Positions 17,323 through 25,996 of a stretch of 39,005 nt of DNA are shown here, in pieces. The translations under genes were made by a program, and so were the position numbers. How positions within the stretch are numbered: position 1 is the stretch's first letter; each line of letters starts with the position of its first letter. Origin of the DNA: an uncultured Saprospiraceae bacterium (GTDB lineage: Bacteria; Bacteroidota; Bacteroidia; Chitinophagales; Saprospiraceae); contig CALDYY010000055.1 of NCBI GenBank assembly GCA_937944245.1, positions 1 to 39,005 of the forward strand, read 5' to 3'. The notes beneath the pieces were generated by a model. It was not told the origin of the DNA. It ran no database searches and saw only the letters and a list, made by a program, of their open reading frames with translations.

Positions 17323-17354
17323 GACAGCCTTGCTAATGCTTAGGCATTATTGTC
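17323..17354 (-). other. Intercistronic hairpin between rpoA and rplQ
   Basis: TAATGC (17334-17339) pairs with GCATTA (17344-17349) around a TTAG loop, and GACA/TGTC (17323-17326/17351-17354) may extend it across an internal loop. No T-run follows. It could be an mRNA processing or stability element. Confidence 0.35.
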
Positions 17355-17369
17355 TGACCATAGCAATTA

Positions 17370-18374
17370 CTATTGCTCCTCTTCCAAATTATATTTGGAT
17401 AAATCCATGCCAAAAGTTAAATTCTTCTCTTGCAACAACTCCTCAATTTCTACTAATGACTTCTTACCAAAGTTTCTAAACTTCAACAACTCTTGGGTGT
17501 CATGAGACACCAACTCTCCTAACGTATTAATTTTAGCCGCTTTCAAACAGTTGTATGCTCTCACAGACAAATCTAAATCCTCTAAAGAAGTCTTGAGCAG
17601 TTTTCTCATATGCAGTACATGCTCATCCACAACGTCATCTTGACGGCTACTTGGTGTATCAAAAGTGATGTTCTCATCTGTAATCAACATTAGATGCTGA
17701 ATTAAGATACGAGAAGCATCTCTTACCGCATCTTCTGGATGAATTGTACCATCTGTTTTAACCTCAATAGTTAGTTTCTCATAGTCTGTTCTCTGACCAA
17801 CACGTGTGCTTTCCACACTATAAGCTACATTTTTTATAGGCGTGTAAATAGCATCTATTGGTATCACTCCTATTGGAGCATCCTTTGTTAAATGCTCATC
17901 TGCTGGCACATAACCTCTACCTTTTGTAACGGTTAACTCCATTTCCAAACTAACGAAAGTTTCCATGGTACATATCAACAATTCAGGATTCATCACTCTA
18001 AACATGTTAGTATGCTCCTCAATATCACCTGCTAGAAATCTATCGCGACCACTGATAGTCAAGTAGATACGTTCTTCATCAAGTTCTTCATCGAAAATCA
18101 TTTTTTTCAAGCGCACCTGCTTCAAATTCAATATAATATCCACGACGTCCTCTACAACCCCTTTAATGGTAGCAAATTCATGATCTACTCCGGCAATCCT
18201 TATCGCAGAAATAGCATATCCTTCTAACGAAGAAAGTAACACTCTTCTTAGAGAATTACCAATGGTTTGTCCATATCCTGGTTCGAGTGGCTTAAACTCA
18301 AAAGTTCCTTCAAAATCATTTGATTTCTGAAGAACTATTTTATCGGGTTTCTGAAAATTAAGTATAATGCTCAT
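17370..18374 (-). CDS. rpoA: RNA polymerase alpha subunit
   Basis: Alpha dimerises to nucleate assembly of RNA polymerase, and its C-terminal domain contacts upstream promoter DNA and activators. At 334 residues it has the usual length. The N-terminal domain shows [29 protein letters not shown]-type sequence near 25-55 (here [11 protein letters not shown]) and the [12 protein letters not shown] region. The C-terminal domain (about 255-325) carries the helix-hairpin-helix [16 protein letters not shown] and the [15 protein letters not shown] motif. The ATG is at 18372-18374. It is separated from rpsD by 125 nt containing a perfect 16-bp hairpin, which may set alpha expression apart from the ribosomal proteins. 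Confidence 0.98.
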   Translation of the reverse strand: [334 protein letters not shown]

Positions 18375-18448
18375 AGATAAGAATCTAAACTTTGATAGGT
18401 AGAGACATATTATTGCCCCTAAATGCAGAAAGAAATTATATTATAGCA

Positions 18449-18486
18449 GTTAAGGACTTAACCATCATTTTGGTTAAGTCCTTAAC
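18449..18486 (-). other. Strong hairpin between rpsD and rpoA
   Basis: A perfect 16-bp inverted repeat, GTTAAGGACTTAACCA (18449-18464) and TGGTTAAGTCCTTAAC (18471-18486), has a 6-nt loop and starts 13 nt after the rpsD stop. On the minus strand TGCTATAATATAATTTC follows, not a T-run, so a weak terminator, attenuator or RNase-protecting stem are all possible. Confidence 0.6.
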
Positions 18487-18499
18487 ATTAATTATATTG

Positions 18500-19111
18500 T
18501 TATTTAGAATATAATTCAACAATCAACTGCTCATTCAGCTTTTCAGGAATACTATCCCTTTGAGGATAGGCTAAAAACTTACCTTCCATTTTTTCTGGAT
18601 TAAACTCTAGCCAAGAAAATTTATATACCTCGCTTTTTCTAGCTACAGAATCCTTAATTGCCTGTAAACTTCGAGATTGTCCCCTTACCTGAATGTCATC
18701 ACCAGGTTTAAGCTGGTAAGAGGGAATATTAGTTAAAATACCATTTACGCAAATGTGCCTATGTGTTACCAACTGTCTGGCCGCTCTTCTTGTAGGAGCG
18801 ATACCTAGCCTAAAAACAACATTGTCCAAGCGAGCCTCCAAAAATTGCAGTAATAACTCACCTGTTACGCCTGATTTCCTACTTGCTTTATCGAAAAGAT
18901 TACGAAATTGGCGTTCTAATACTCCATAAGTGTACTTTGCTTTCTGCTTTTCCGTCAACTGGATAGCATAGTCAGAGCGCTGTTTGCGCTTTTTAGTTGC
19001 ACCATGTTGACCTGGAGGATATTTTCTTTTCTCAAAAGCCTTACTGTAACCGTATATTGATTCCCCTAATGCTCTTGCTTTTTTTACCTTGGGACCTGTA
19101 TATCTAGCCAT
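18500..19111 (-). CDS. rpsD: Small-subunit ribosomal protein uS4
   Basis: S4 is a primary 16S rRNA binder that nucleates the 30S body. The start is set at the ATG 19109-19111, giving the conserved [13 protein letters not shown] and 203 residues; the frame is open further up, but only by overlapping rpsK. Key stretches are [11 protein letters not shown]-like sequence ([12 protein letters not shown]), the S4 RNA-binding domain [19 protein letters not shown], and [15 protein letters not shown]. No CxxC zinc pair is present, so this is the zinc-free form. In E. coli S4 represses the alpha operon; whether that holds here is unknown. Confidence 0.97.
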   Translation of the reverse strand: MARYTGPKVKKARALGESIYGYSKAFEKRKYPPGQHGATKKRKQRSDYAIQLTEKQKAKYTYGVLERQFRNLFDKASRKSGVTGELLLQFLEARLDNVVFRLGIAPTRRAARQLVTHRHICVNGILTNIPSYQLKPGDDIQVRGQSRSLQAIKDSVARKSEVYKFSWLEFNPEKMEGKFLAYPQRDSIPEKLNEQLIVELYSK

Positions 19112-19154
19112 GTTGATGTATAATAATCTGTTGCAAATGTTTTTTCTATCAGTG

Positions 19155-19550
19155 CTATACTCTACGCTTTTTCGGAGGACGACATCCATTGTGAGGAATC
19201 GGTGTTACATCTCTTATTCTCGTAACTTTAATTCCAGAACTATCTATCGCTCTTATTGCAGCTTCTCTACCCGCTCCCGGACCTTTCACATATACCTCTG
19301 CAGTCCTCATTCCTACTTCATAAGCAACTTTAGCTGCATCTGATGCCGCCATTTGAGCAGCATAAGGTGTGTTTTTCTTAGACCCTCTAAAGCCTGACTT
19401 ACCTGCTGATGACCAAGATATAACTTGACCAGCCCTGTTTGTCAAGGATATAATGATGTTATTAAAAGACGCATGAACATAAACGAGACCTTCCGAATCA
19501 ACCTTTACATTCAACTTTCTCTGTTTTACCTGTTTTTTTCCTTTTGCCAT
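19155..19550 (-). CDS. rpsK: Small-subunit ribosomal protein uS11
   Basis: S11 sits on the 30S platform near the mRNA exit and the Shine-Dalgarno helix. The 131-residue protein has the signature [17 protein letters not shown] and the C-terminal [18 protein letters not shown]. The N-terminal extension is basic ([17 protein letters not shown]). It lies between rpsM (57-nt gap with a small hairpin) and rpsD (43-nt gap). Confidence 0.98.
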   Translation of the reverse strand: MAKGKKQVKQRKLNVKVDSEGLVYVHASFNNIIISLTNRAGQVISWSSAGKSGFRGSKKNTPYAAQMAASDAAKVAYEVGMRTAEVYVKGPGAGREAAIRAIDSSGIKVTRIRDVTPIPHNGCRPPKKRRV

Positions 19551-19570
19551 AGAAAACTATAATTGTGCTA

Positions 19571-19594
19571 ATAGCCTTGTGAAATTAAGGCTAT
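19571..19594 (-). other. Hairpin between rpsM and rpsK
   Basis: ATAGCCTT (19571-19578) pairs perfectly with AAGGCTAT (19587-19594) around an 8-nt loop. No T-run follows. It may mark an mRNA processing point or stabilise the upstream message. Confidence 0.4.
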
Positions 19595-19607
19595 CACATT
19601 TCAATAA

Positions 19608-19985
19608 TTACTTAGTTACTTTTTTCTTGTTTGCAACGGTCTTTTTCTTACCTTTTCTTGTGCGTGCGTTTGTGCGTGTCCGTTGCCCTCTCAATGGAAG
19701 CCCTTTTCTATGTCGTAAGCCCCTATAACAAGCTATATCCATCAAACGTTTGATGTTCATTTGTACTTCAGAGCGCAACTCACCTTCTACTCTGTACTGA
19801 TTGGTAATAATGGATGTTATTAATTTAACATTATCTGATGTCCAGTTTTCTATTTTTATATTCTCATCAACACCAGCTTCATCCAATATTTCCTTTGCCC
19901 TTGATATGCCAATACCATATATATAGGTTAAACCTATTACACCTCTCTTGTTTCTTGGTAAATCAACACCTGCTATACGAGCCAT
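19608..19985 (-). CDS. rpsM: Small-subunit ribosomal protein uS13
   Basis: S13 lies in the 30S head and contacts the P-site tRNA and the 50S through intersubunit bridges. The protein has 125 residues. It begins [19 protein letters not shown], holds the helix-two-turn-helix [14 protein letters not shown], and ends with the tRNA-facing basic tail [25 protein letters not shown] followed by a lysine-rich end. Confidence 0.98.
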   Translation of the reverse strand: MARIAGVDLPRNKRGVIGLTYIYGIGISRAKEILDEAGVDENIKIENWTSDNVKLITSIITNQYRVEGELRSEVQMNIKRLMDIACYRGLRHRKGLPLRGQRTRTNARTRKGKKKTVANKKKVTK

Positions 19986-20036
19986 CTTTATCTATTTATG
20001 CTAATGACGGATTAATGACATTTCTATTCTAAAAAG

Positions 20037-20153
20037 TTAACCTTGACGTTGCTTGAACTTAGGGTTCTTCTTATTAATGATATATATTTTCCCTTTTCTC
20101 TTCACTACCTTACAATCTACCGATCTTTTCTTTACAGAAGCTCTAACTTTCAT
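20037..20153 (-). CDS. rpmJ: Large-subunit ribosomal protein bL36
   Basis: Direct translation gives 38 residues starting [11 protein letters not shown] and ending [11 protein letters not shown], the normal bL36 length and ends. It stabilises 23S rRNA folding near the L7/L12 base. Only one cysteine (residue 14) is present, so the CxxC-C-H zinc site of many L36 proteins is lost; this zinc-free form is usual in Bacteroidota. The ATG is at 20151-20153. It lies 7 nt behind infA and 51 nt ahead of rpsM. Confidence 0.96.
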   Translation of the reverse strand: MKVRASVKKRSVDCKVVKRKGKIYIINKKNPKFKQRQG

Positions 20154-20160
20154 TTCTACA

Positions 20161-20382
20161 TTATTTATATCGATAAGTAATTCTTCCTCTTGTCAAGTCA
20201 TATGGAGACATTTCAACAGAAACCTTGTCCCCTGGCAAAATTCTAATATAGTGCATTCTCATTTTGCCAGATATTGTAGCTGTAATCAAATGGTCATTTT
20301 CAAGCCTTACCCTGAACATTGCATTTGACAAAGCCTCTTCTATTGTTCCATCTTGCTTAATGAGATCTTTCTTTTTTGACAT
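20161..20382 (-). CDS. infA: Translation initiation factor IF-1
   Basis: IF-1 occupies the 30S A site during initiation and works with IF-2 and IF-3. The 73-residue protein is one S1-type OB fold, with [18 protein letters not shown] and [26 protein letters not shown], then RGRITYRYK at the end. The ATG is at 20380-20382. A gap of about 100 bp to the map start holds a candidate internal promoter, so infA may head a sub-operon of rpmJ, rpsM, rpsK, rpsD, rpoA and rplQ. Confidence 0.98.
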   Translation of the reverse strand: MSKKKDLIKQDGTIEEALSNAMFRVRLENDHLITATISGKMRMHYIRILPGDKVSVEMSPYDLTRGRITYRYK

Positions 20383-20399
20383 ATTTTAGAATTGGAGTG

Positions 20400-20430
20400 C
20401 AAAAATAGCGTTTTTTTTTATTTCGAGAAA
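20400..20430 (-). promoter_or_regulatory. Candidate internal promoter before infA
   Basis: On the minus strand TATTTTTG (20407-20400) matches TAnnTTTG, with TTTC (20430-20427) 19 nt upstream as a one-mismatch -33 box. The predicted start near 20394 leaves a leader of only about 12 nt before infA. Confidence 0.4.
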
Positions 20431-20471
20431 AAAAATTAAATAATTTGAAACAATATTTCAATTTATTTTTG

Positions 20472-21287
20472 TTAAGCAGTAGCCAAAGCCCTGTTAATAT
20501 TTTTCAAGTTCACGTTTTTCTGCATCGCAATCTCAATCAAACTCTGGTCAGACAAAATATCTACACCTTTTTTTCTTACAGCAACTGTATGCTCAAAATG
20601 TGCTGATGGCTTACCATCTCTTGTTACAATAGTATGTCCATCCTCAGAAAGATAAACCTCTTTTCGTCCCATGTTTATCATAGGCTCAATAGCAATAACT
20701 AAACCTTCTTTTAGCTTCAAGCCCTGTCCTCTCCTACCATAATTTGGTACTTTGGGTTCTTCGTGTAATGAACGACCAACACCATGCCCTACTAAATCTC
20801 TTACAATGCTGTAATTATGGTTATTAATGTAGCTTTGAATAGCAAAACCAACATCTCCTAGCCTTTTACCAACTTCCACTTGCTCAATACCTGCGTATAA
20901 AGAATCATTCGTCACTTCCAATAACCTCATAACTGATTCATTTACGTCCCCTATTGCAAAGGTATAAGCTGAATCGCCATAGAAATCATCCCAATAAACG
21001 CCACAATCTATGGACGCAATCTCCCCATCTTTAAATTCTTCTTTAGAGGGAACACCATGTACAACTGCATGATTTCTAGAGATAGTTAATGTATTCGGGA
21101 AACCATACAATCCTTTGAATCCAGGCACTGCTCCGTGATCGCAAATAAATTCTTCCGCTAGCTTATCCACATCTATACCTCTAACACCTGGTCTAAGTAT
21201 CTCTGCAATCATTGCTAGCGTCTTGCTTACTAGCAAGCAACTCTTACGGATTAACTCAATTTCCTCATCTGTCTTATAGTAAATCAT
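20472..21287 (-). CDS. map: Type I methionine aminopeptidase
   Basis: MetAP removes the initiator Met from nascent proteins. From the ATG at 21285-21287 (MIYYKTDEEIELIRK) the protein has 271 residues. A TTG 12 nt further up also keeps the frame but is less likely. All five dinuclear metal ligands of the pita-bread fold are present: Asp94 (SIDCG), Asp105 (GDSAY), His168 (VGHGVG), Glu201 (IEPM) and Glu232 (FEHT). The C-terminus extends about 30 residues past the core. It lies 91 nt after secY, between secY and infA as is usual in Bacteroidota. Confidence 0.97.
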   Translation of the reverse strand: MIYYKTDEEIELIRKSCLLVSKTLAMIAEILRPGVRGIDVDKLAEEFICDHGAVPGFKGLYGFPNTLTISRNHAVVHGVPSKEEFKDGEIASIDCGVYWDDFYGDSAYTFAIGDVNESVMRLLEVTNDSLYAGIEQVEVGKRLGDVGFAIQSYINNHNYSIVRDLVGHGVGRSLHEEPKVPNYGRRGQGLKLKEGLVIAIEPMINMGRKEVYLSEDGHTIVTRDGKPSAHFEHTVAVRKKGVDILSDQSLIEIAMQKNVNLKNINRALATA

Positions 21288-21395
21288 AATCTTTCCCAAG
21301 TATCTTAAAACAGTTGACTCAAGCCAACTTTATTTGAAACTTGAGTTTATTTATATATCTATTCATTTTAAGAAAATTCAATTTTCTCAAGCATA

Positions 21396-22757
21396 TCACA
21401 TATCTGCACCTATACTTTGCAGCCTATTTCTACCTTGTATTCTACCCGACTTCACTAAACCATCGTACTTCTTCATTAGCAAATGACTTTCTATCTGTTG
21501 TAATGTATCCAAAACAACAGCTACAAGGATTAAGAGTGATGTTCCACCAAAAAACAATGCAAATGCTTGATTGATACCAAAAGCATAAGCAATAGCCGGA
21601 AGCACTGCAATTAAGCCTAGTGCAATAGAACCTGGTAGAGTTATTCTTGATGTAGTAGCATCAATAAAATCTGCTGTTGGTTGTCCTGGCTTAATACCTG
21701 GAATAAAGGCGTTCTGTCGCTTCAGATACTCTGCATATTGCTTAGGATTCACAATTAAGGCAGTATAAACATATGTGAAAATCAGAATCAAGAAAAAATA
21801 GATTATACTATATGGTGCAGAAAAAGGATTTACCATTGCTTGTAAAAAACTACTGGTAGCCAAATCTGACTGATCTCCTGCAACAAATTGTACCACTGTT
21901 GCTGGTAAAAACATCAATGCTTGAGCAAAGATGATTGGCATAACGCCTGCCGCATTCAATTTTAAAGGAATGTAATCCCTTACACCTGAAGCAGGCATCT
22001 GATCAGACCCTCTGCCAATCATACGCTTTGCAAACTGAATTGGTATTTTTCTTACTGCTTGAACAATAGCCACTGTCGCAAGTACTACGAAGAACAACGC
22101 AGCTAACTCTACGACTAAAAGTATTGGACTATTTGTAATCTGTAATTGAAATTCAGAAATTAATGCTACTGGAAGTGCAGCAATAATACCTATTGTAATC
22201 AACAACGAAACGCCATTGCCAATGCCTTTCTCTGTGATGCGCTCCCCTAACCACATTGCAAATACTGTTCCCGCTGAAAGAACAATGATGTTGGATATCC
22301 AAAATATGCTATCGGGCATACCCGCTGCCTGTGCATTCAGAATATTCCTAATGTAGGTCAAATATCCACCTCCTTGAACCAAAGTAATGGCTACGGTCAG
22401 TAATCTTGTGATTTGGTTGAGTTTCTTTCTACCCGATTCCCCTTCTTTTTGCTGTAAACGTTGGAAATAAGGAACTGCAAAACCTAACAACTGCACAATA
22501 ATAGAGGCAGTAATGTAAGGCATAATGCCTAGAGCAAAAATTGCTGCATTATTAAATGCTCCACCTGTAAACACGTTGATTAATCCTAGTAAATCGCCCG
22601 TGTTATCAGGAGTTGTCAATTTGCTTGGATCTACACCAGGTAAAGGTATAAAAGACCCGACCCTGAAGATAAACAACAAACCAAGCGTGTAAAGAATACG
22701 CTTGCGAAGTTCTTCAATTGTCCAAATATTTTTTAATGTGGTAAAAAACCGCTTCAT
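21396..22757 (-). CDS. secY: Preprotein translocase subunit SecY
   Basis: SecY is the channel of the SecYEG inner-membrane translocon. At 453 residues it has about ten hydrophobic segments. Recognisable parts are IPLPGVDPSKL near 35, the first-loop LGIMPYITASIIVQLL (plug and lateral-gate region), GNGVSLLITIGI, the cytosolic loop with KIPIQFAKR, MPIIFAQALMFLPA, and the C-terminal loop IPGIKPGQPTADFI. It starts 6 nt after the rplO stop, suggesting translational coupling. Every secreted protein in this window, including SprA and the giant repeat protein, would pass through it first. Confidence 0.98.
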   Translation of the reverse strand: MKRFFTTLKNIWTIEELRKRILYTLGLLFIFRVGSFIPLPGVDPSKLTTPDNTGDLLGLINVFTGGAFNNAAIFALGIMPYITASIIVQLLGFAVPYFQRLQQKEGESGRKKLNQITRLLTVAITLVQGGGYLTYIRNILNAQAAGMPDSIFWISNIIVLSAGTVFAMWLGERITEKGIGNGVSLLITIGIIAALPVALISEFQLQITNSPILLVVELAALFFVVLATVAIVQAVRKIPIQFAKRMIGRGSDQMPASGVRDYIPLKLNAAGVMPIIFAQALMFLPATVVQFVAGDQSDLATSSFLQAMVNPFSAPYSIIYFFLILIFTYVYTALIVNPKQYAEYLKRQNAFIPGIKPGQPTADFIDATTSRITLPGSIALGLIAVLPAIAYAFGINQAFALFFGGTSLLILVAVVLDTLQQIESHLLMKKYDGLVKSGRIQGRNRLQSIGADM

Positions 22758-22763
22758 CTGTTA

Positions 22764-23213
22764 TTAGTTAAGTATGTTAACAGTACCACCTTTTTCTTCA
22801 ATGGATTTTCTCGCTGTTTCAGAAATAGCGTGAGCCGTTACACTCAAGGTAGCATTAAGCTCACCCGAACCCAAAACCTTTACTAAATCTGATTTATTGA
22901 CAATGCCAAGACTTACTAAACTATCCATATCAATGGTGCTTGTGTTGTACTTGTCACATATAGCTTGCAATCTACTTAAGTTTATAGGCACATATTCCAC
23001 TCTATTAGGATTTTTAAATCCTCTCTTTGGCAAACGCATTTGAATTGGCATCTGACCACCTTCAAAATTCCTCTTTACCTTATGCCCAGAACGAGATTTA
23101 TCTCCCTTGTGCCCACGAGTAGAAGTACCTCCTCTTCCCGAGCCTGTACCTCTAGCTACTCGCTTACTATTTTTTATCGAACCCCCTGCAGGTGTTAAAT
23201 TATGCAATTTCAT
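22764..23213 (-). CDS. rplO: Large-subunit ribosomal protein uL15
   Basis: L15 helps late 50S assembly and binds 23S rRNA through a long basic N-terminus. From the ATG at 23211-23213 (MKLHNLTPAGGSIKNSKRV) it has 149 residues; a longer frame with a GTG start upstream is rejected because this N-terminus is the conserved one. The glycine-rich GTGSGRGGTSTRGHKGDKSRSG and GGQMPIQMRLPKRGF are diagnostic. Confidence 0.97.
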   Translation of the reverse strand: MKLHNLTPAGGSIKNSKRVARGTGSGRGGTSTRGHKGDKSRSGHKVKRNFEGGQMPIQMRLPKRGFKNPNRVEYVPINLSRLQAICDKYNTSTIDMDSLVSLGIVNKSDLVKVLGSGELNATLSVTAHAISETARKSIEEKGGTVNILN

Positions 23214-23302
23214 TTTCCGATTATTTTTAAGACCTCGTGTTATCACCTGATTTGTAAGTTCCCTCACAATACAAACAGTACACTTAGCTTAATTTGCTAA
23301 AA

Positions 23303-23482
23303 TTATACATTTTCCACTTTTACTAAGTGGCTGACCCTCGCCACCATTCCCATAATCTGGGGCGTTACCTCATGAACTGTACTTCTACTAATCTTTCCTA
23401 AGCGCAACGCTTTTAACGTATCTTTCTGTCTTTTCGGACGATCAATACCGCTTTTTATCTGGGTAATTTTAATCTTTTCCAT
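23303..23482 (-). CDS. rpmD: Large-subunit ribosomal protein uL30
   Basis: Direct translation gives 59 residues, MEKIKITQIKSGIDRPKRQK to VARVSHLVKVENV, the normal length of this small 50S protein. The motif TLKALRLGKISRSTVHEVTP is typical. The ATG is at 23480-23482. It sits between rpsE (20-nt gap) and rplO (89-nt gap), as in spc operons generally. Confidence 0.96.
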   Translation of the reverse strand: MEKIKITQIKSGIDRPKRQKDTLKALRLGKISRSTVHEVTPQIMGMVARVSHLVKVENV

Positions 23483-23502
23483 TGAAACAATTCAATTATA
23501 TC

Positions 23503-24132
23503 TTATCCGTTAAATAATTTGTCTATTGAAATGTTGCGCTGTTTCGCAACATCCGTAGGATTTCTCAATTTAGAAAGTGCATCAATGGTTGCCTTGATTA
23601 CATTGTGAGGATTAGACCCACCTTGTGACTTTGCCAACACATTATGAACACCGCCAATTTCTAATACCGCACGCATAGCACCACCTGCGATTACCCCTGT
23701 ACCATCAGAAGCTGGCTTGATAAGGACTTTACCCGCACCATACTTTCCTTTCTGCTCATGTGGTATAGTTCCTTTATAAATCGGAAACTTAATTAAATTC
23801 TTTTTGGCATCGTCCACTGCCTTTGATATGGCTTCAGAAACATCCCTTGCTTTGCCTAATCCATGACCGACAGTCCCCTTTCCATCACCAACTACCACGA
23901 TAGCAGCGAAACTAAAAGTACGTCCCCCCTTAGTTACTTTTGCTACGCGATTGAGTGCTACCATCTTCTCTTTCAACTCCATTTCAGCAGGTTTAAGGCG
24001 ATCTTCACTACCCTTTTCCTTATTGAAATTCCTTGCACCTCCACCTTTTCTGTCATTTCCCTCACCTCTCTCACTGCTATTTCTACTTGACCTTCTGTCT
24101 CCAGTATTATTGTTGTTTCTAGTATTTGCCAT
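23503..24132 (-). CDS. rpsE: Small-subunit ribosomal protein uS5 with low-complexity N-terminal extension
   Basis: S5 lines the mRNA entry channel and affects decoding accuracy. The ATG at 24130-24132 (MANTRNNNN) gives 209 residues and a 13-nt gap after rplR; upstream in-frame starts would overlap rplR. The core begins near residue 47 ([19 protein letters not shown]), with [21 protein letters not shown] and [18 protein letters not shown]. Residues 1-45 are an Asn/Arg/Gly/Ser-rich, probably disordered extension, absent from the E. coli protein. Its composition resembles the S3 tail encoded nearby. Confidence 0.97.
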   Translation of the reverse strand: MANTRNNNNTGDRRSSRNSSERGEGNDRKGGGARNFNKEKGSEDRLKPAEMELKEKMVALNRVAKVTKGGRTFSFAAIVVVGDGKGTVGHGLGKARDVSEAISKAVDDAKKNLIKFPIYKGTIPHEQKGKYGAGKVLIKPASDGTGVIAGGAMRAVLEIGGVHNVLAKSQGGSNPHNVIKATIDALSKLRNPTDVAKQRNISIDKLFNG

Positions 24133-24145
24133 TATCTTCCTGTTT

Positions 24146-24499
24146 TTAGAACTTAAGTCCAGCTTCTCTTGCTCCATCGGCAAGTGCTTTTACCCTACCA
24201 TGATATAAATACCCTCTTCGATCGAATACAGCTCTATCAATATTTTTCTCCAACATCTTCTTTGCTAATAATTCACCTACCATCTTAGCTTGCTCTGTTT
24301 TAGTTTTCTCTTTATCCACAGCATCATCATTTGAGTTTGCATGAACAATGGTAAGACCATTCACATCGTCAATTGCTTGGCAATAAATAGCTTTATTACT
24401 TCTAAAAACACTGATTCTAGGTATGCTATTTGACCCATTTACCTTCTTACGAATTTTTTTCGCAATCTTATTTCTGCGTTGTTTTTTATCTAGTTTCAT
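24146..24499 (-). CDS. rplR: Large-subunit ribosomal protein uL18
   Basis: L18 binds 5S rRNA together with L5 in the central protuberance. The 117-residue protein begins with a basic region ([20 protein letters not shown]), followed by [19 protein letters not shown] and the C-terminal [26 protein letters not shown], all diagnostic. A 106-nt gap before it (24500-24605) contains a weak 6-bp stem (TTTAGT/ACTAAA). Confidence 0.98.
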   Translation of the reverse strand: MKLDKKQRRNKIAKKIRKKVNGSNSIPRISVFRSNKAIYCQAIDDVNGLTIVHANSNDDAVDKEKTKTEQAKMVGELLAKKMLEKNIDRAVFDRRGYLYHGRVKALADGAREAGLKF

Positions 24500-24605
24500 T
24501 GTTTTTTATTTTAGCTTTAGTGAATGGTTTTACTAAACCAATCCCAAAACCCCATTTAAAAACTTTATATCGCACAGGACATCGTGCCCATCCGTATGAA
24601 TAAAA

Positions 24606-25163
24606 TTATTTCTTACCTGTTGTCTTACCCGCTTTGCGACGAATCTGTTCACCAACAAATTTGACCCCTTTACCTTTATATGGCTCAGGACTTCTAAATG
24701 ATTTTATTTTTGCTGCAACTTGACCAATTAATTGTTTATCAGTGGATTGCAGTTTAATCGTAGGATTCTTACCCTTTTCCATTATTGCCTCCACTTTCAC
24801 TTCTGGAGGAAGCATAAATTGAATAGGATGTGAATAACCTAACAAAAGTTCTAATAGTTGTCCCGTACTGTTACAACGGTACCCTACACCTATCATTTCT
24901 AGTTCTTTAGTGTACCCCTCAGAAACACCAATAACCATATTACTTATCAAAGACCTATATAAACCGTGCATTGCGCGATGACGTTGCTGATTAGTAGGAC
25001 GGGTAACAACTATCATTCCATCTTGTAGTTCAACCTTAATATCGGGATGAATATGTTCTCTAAGTTCCCCTTTTGGTCCCTTTACTGTAACCACGTTTTC
25101 GTTGGAAATAGATATTTCCACTTTATTTGGCAATGATATTGGATTTTTTCCTATTCTTGACAT
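24606..25163 (-). CDS. rplF: Large-subunit ribosomal protein uL6
   Basis: L6 binds near the sarcin-ricin loop and the GTPase centre. The 185-residue protein begins MSRIGKNPISLP, has two alpha/beta repeats, VTVKGPKGELREHIHP in the first, and the C-terminal signature EPYKGKGVKFVGEQIRRKAGKT. It lies 50 nt after rpsH. Confidence 0.98.
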   Translation of the reverse strand: MSRIGKNPISLPNKVEISISNENVVTVKGPKGELREHIHPDIKVELQDGMIVVTRPTNQQRHRAMHGLYRSLISNMVIGVSEGYTKELEMIGVGYRCNSTGQLLELLLGYSHPIQFMLPPEVKVEAIMEKGKNPTIKLQSTDKQLIGQVAAKIKSFRSPEPYKGKGVKFVGEQIRRKAGKTTGKK

Positions 25164-25213
25164 AACTCAAATATTTCTTTATCTTGATTAAATAAGTGAA
25201 AACCAACGTGTCA

Positions 25214-25615
25214 TTAAGAAATAAAGCATAACACCTCTCCACCTACGTTTTCTTCTCTGGCTTGTTTATCTGTTAGCAGTCCCCTAGACGTAGAAATAAT
25301 AGCAATACCCAAACCATTAATTACTCTTGGCAACTCTGATGCTTTTGCGTACCTCCTTAATCCAGGACTACTAATTCTTTCTAGTGTCCTGATTGTTGGT
25401 TTTTTTGTCAAAGCATCATATTTTAATGCTATTTTTATAGTCCCTTGTACTCCCTCATCTACAAATTTATATTTCAATATGTAACCTTGGTCATACAAAA
25501 TTTGTGTAATACCTTTTTTAATATTAGAAGAAGGTATTTCAACTATTCTGTGCCTTGCCATCTGAGCGTTTCTTATCCTTGTAAGATAATCCGCTATTGG
25601 ATCTGTAACCGCCAT
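25214..25615 (-). CDS. rpsH: Small-subunit ribosomal protein uS8
   Basis: S8 is a primary binder of the central domain of 16S rRNA. The 133-residue protein begins [22 protein letters not shown] and ends in the signature [31 protein letters not shown]. In E. coli it represses the spc operon at the rplE message; no equivalent site was searched for here. Confidence 0.98.
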   Translation of the reverse strand: MAVTDPIADYLTRIRNAQMARHRIVEIPSSNIKKGITQILYDQGYILKYKFVDEGVQGTIKIALKYDALTKKPTIRTLERISSPGLRRYAKASELPRVINGLGIAIISTSRGLLTDKQAREENVGGEVLCFIS

Positions 25616-25672
25616 TTTTATAGTTTTATGCTCTCGGTTTCAAAATAATTTGACCTAAAAGCTATTAATTAA

Positions 25673-25942
25673 TTACCAAGATGATTTAGTAACACCAGGT
25701 ATCTTTCCTTCATTTGCCATTTCTCTGAACTTCACGCGACAAATACCAAATCTTCGCATGTAGCCCTTAGGACGACCTGTGATACCACAACGATTATGTA
25801 AACGAATAGGAGCAGAATTTCTAGGTAGTTTATCTAGCTCATCCCATCGTCCTTCCTCTTTTAATTGCTTACGCAAATCAGCATATTTAGCAACTATTCT
25901 TTCTCTTTTTCGTTCTCTAGCTATTAAGGATTTCCTTGCCAT
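25673..25942 (-). CDS. rpsN: Small-subunit ribosomal protein uS14 (zinc-free long form)
   Basis: S14 is a 30S head protein next to S3 and S10. The 89-residue protein is the long form, with [29 protein letters not shown] and the C-terminal [11 protein letters not shown]. The two CxxC pairs of the short zinc form are missing, and only single cysteines remain at these sites. It lies between rplE (54-nt gap) and rpsH (57-nt gap). Confidence 0.98.
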   Translation of the reverse strand: MARKSLIARERKRERIVAKYADLRKQLKEEGRWDELDKLPRNSAPIRLHNRCGITGRPKGYMRRFGICRVKFREMANEGKIPGVTKSSW

Positions 25943-25996
25943 ACTTTTTTTATTGATTCATTAGCGTTCAAAACACCCAATGAAATTTTATTTATC

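Noticed and set aside
18500-19189. Longer rpsD with start at 19189
   Set aside because: It would overlap rpsK, and the extra 26 residues do not resemble S4; MARYTG at 19111 is the conserved start.
21317-21346. 7-bp inverted repeat ACTCAAG/CTTGAGT between secY and map as a terminator
   Set aside because: Short stem with a 16-nt loop and no good T-run on the minus strand; map is expected to be co-transcribed.
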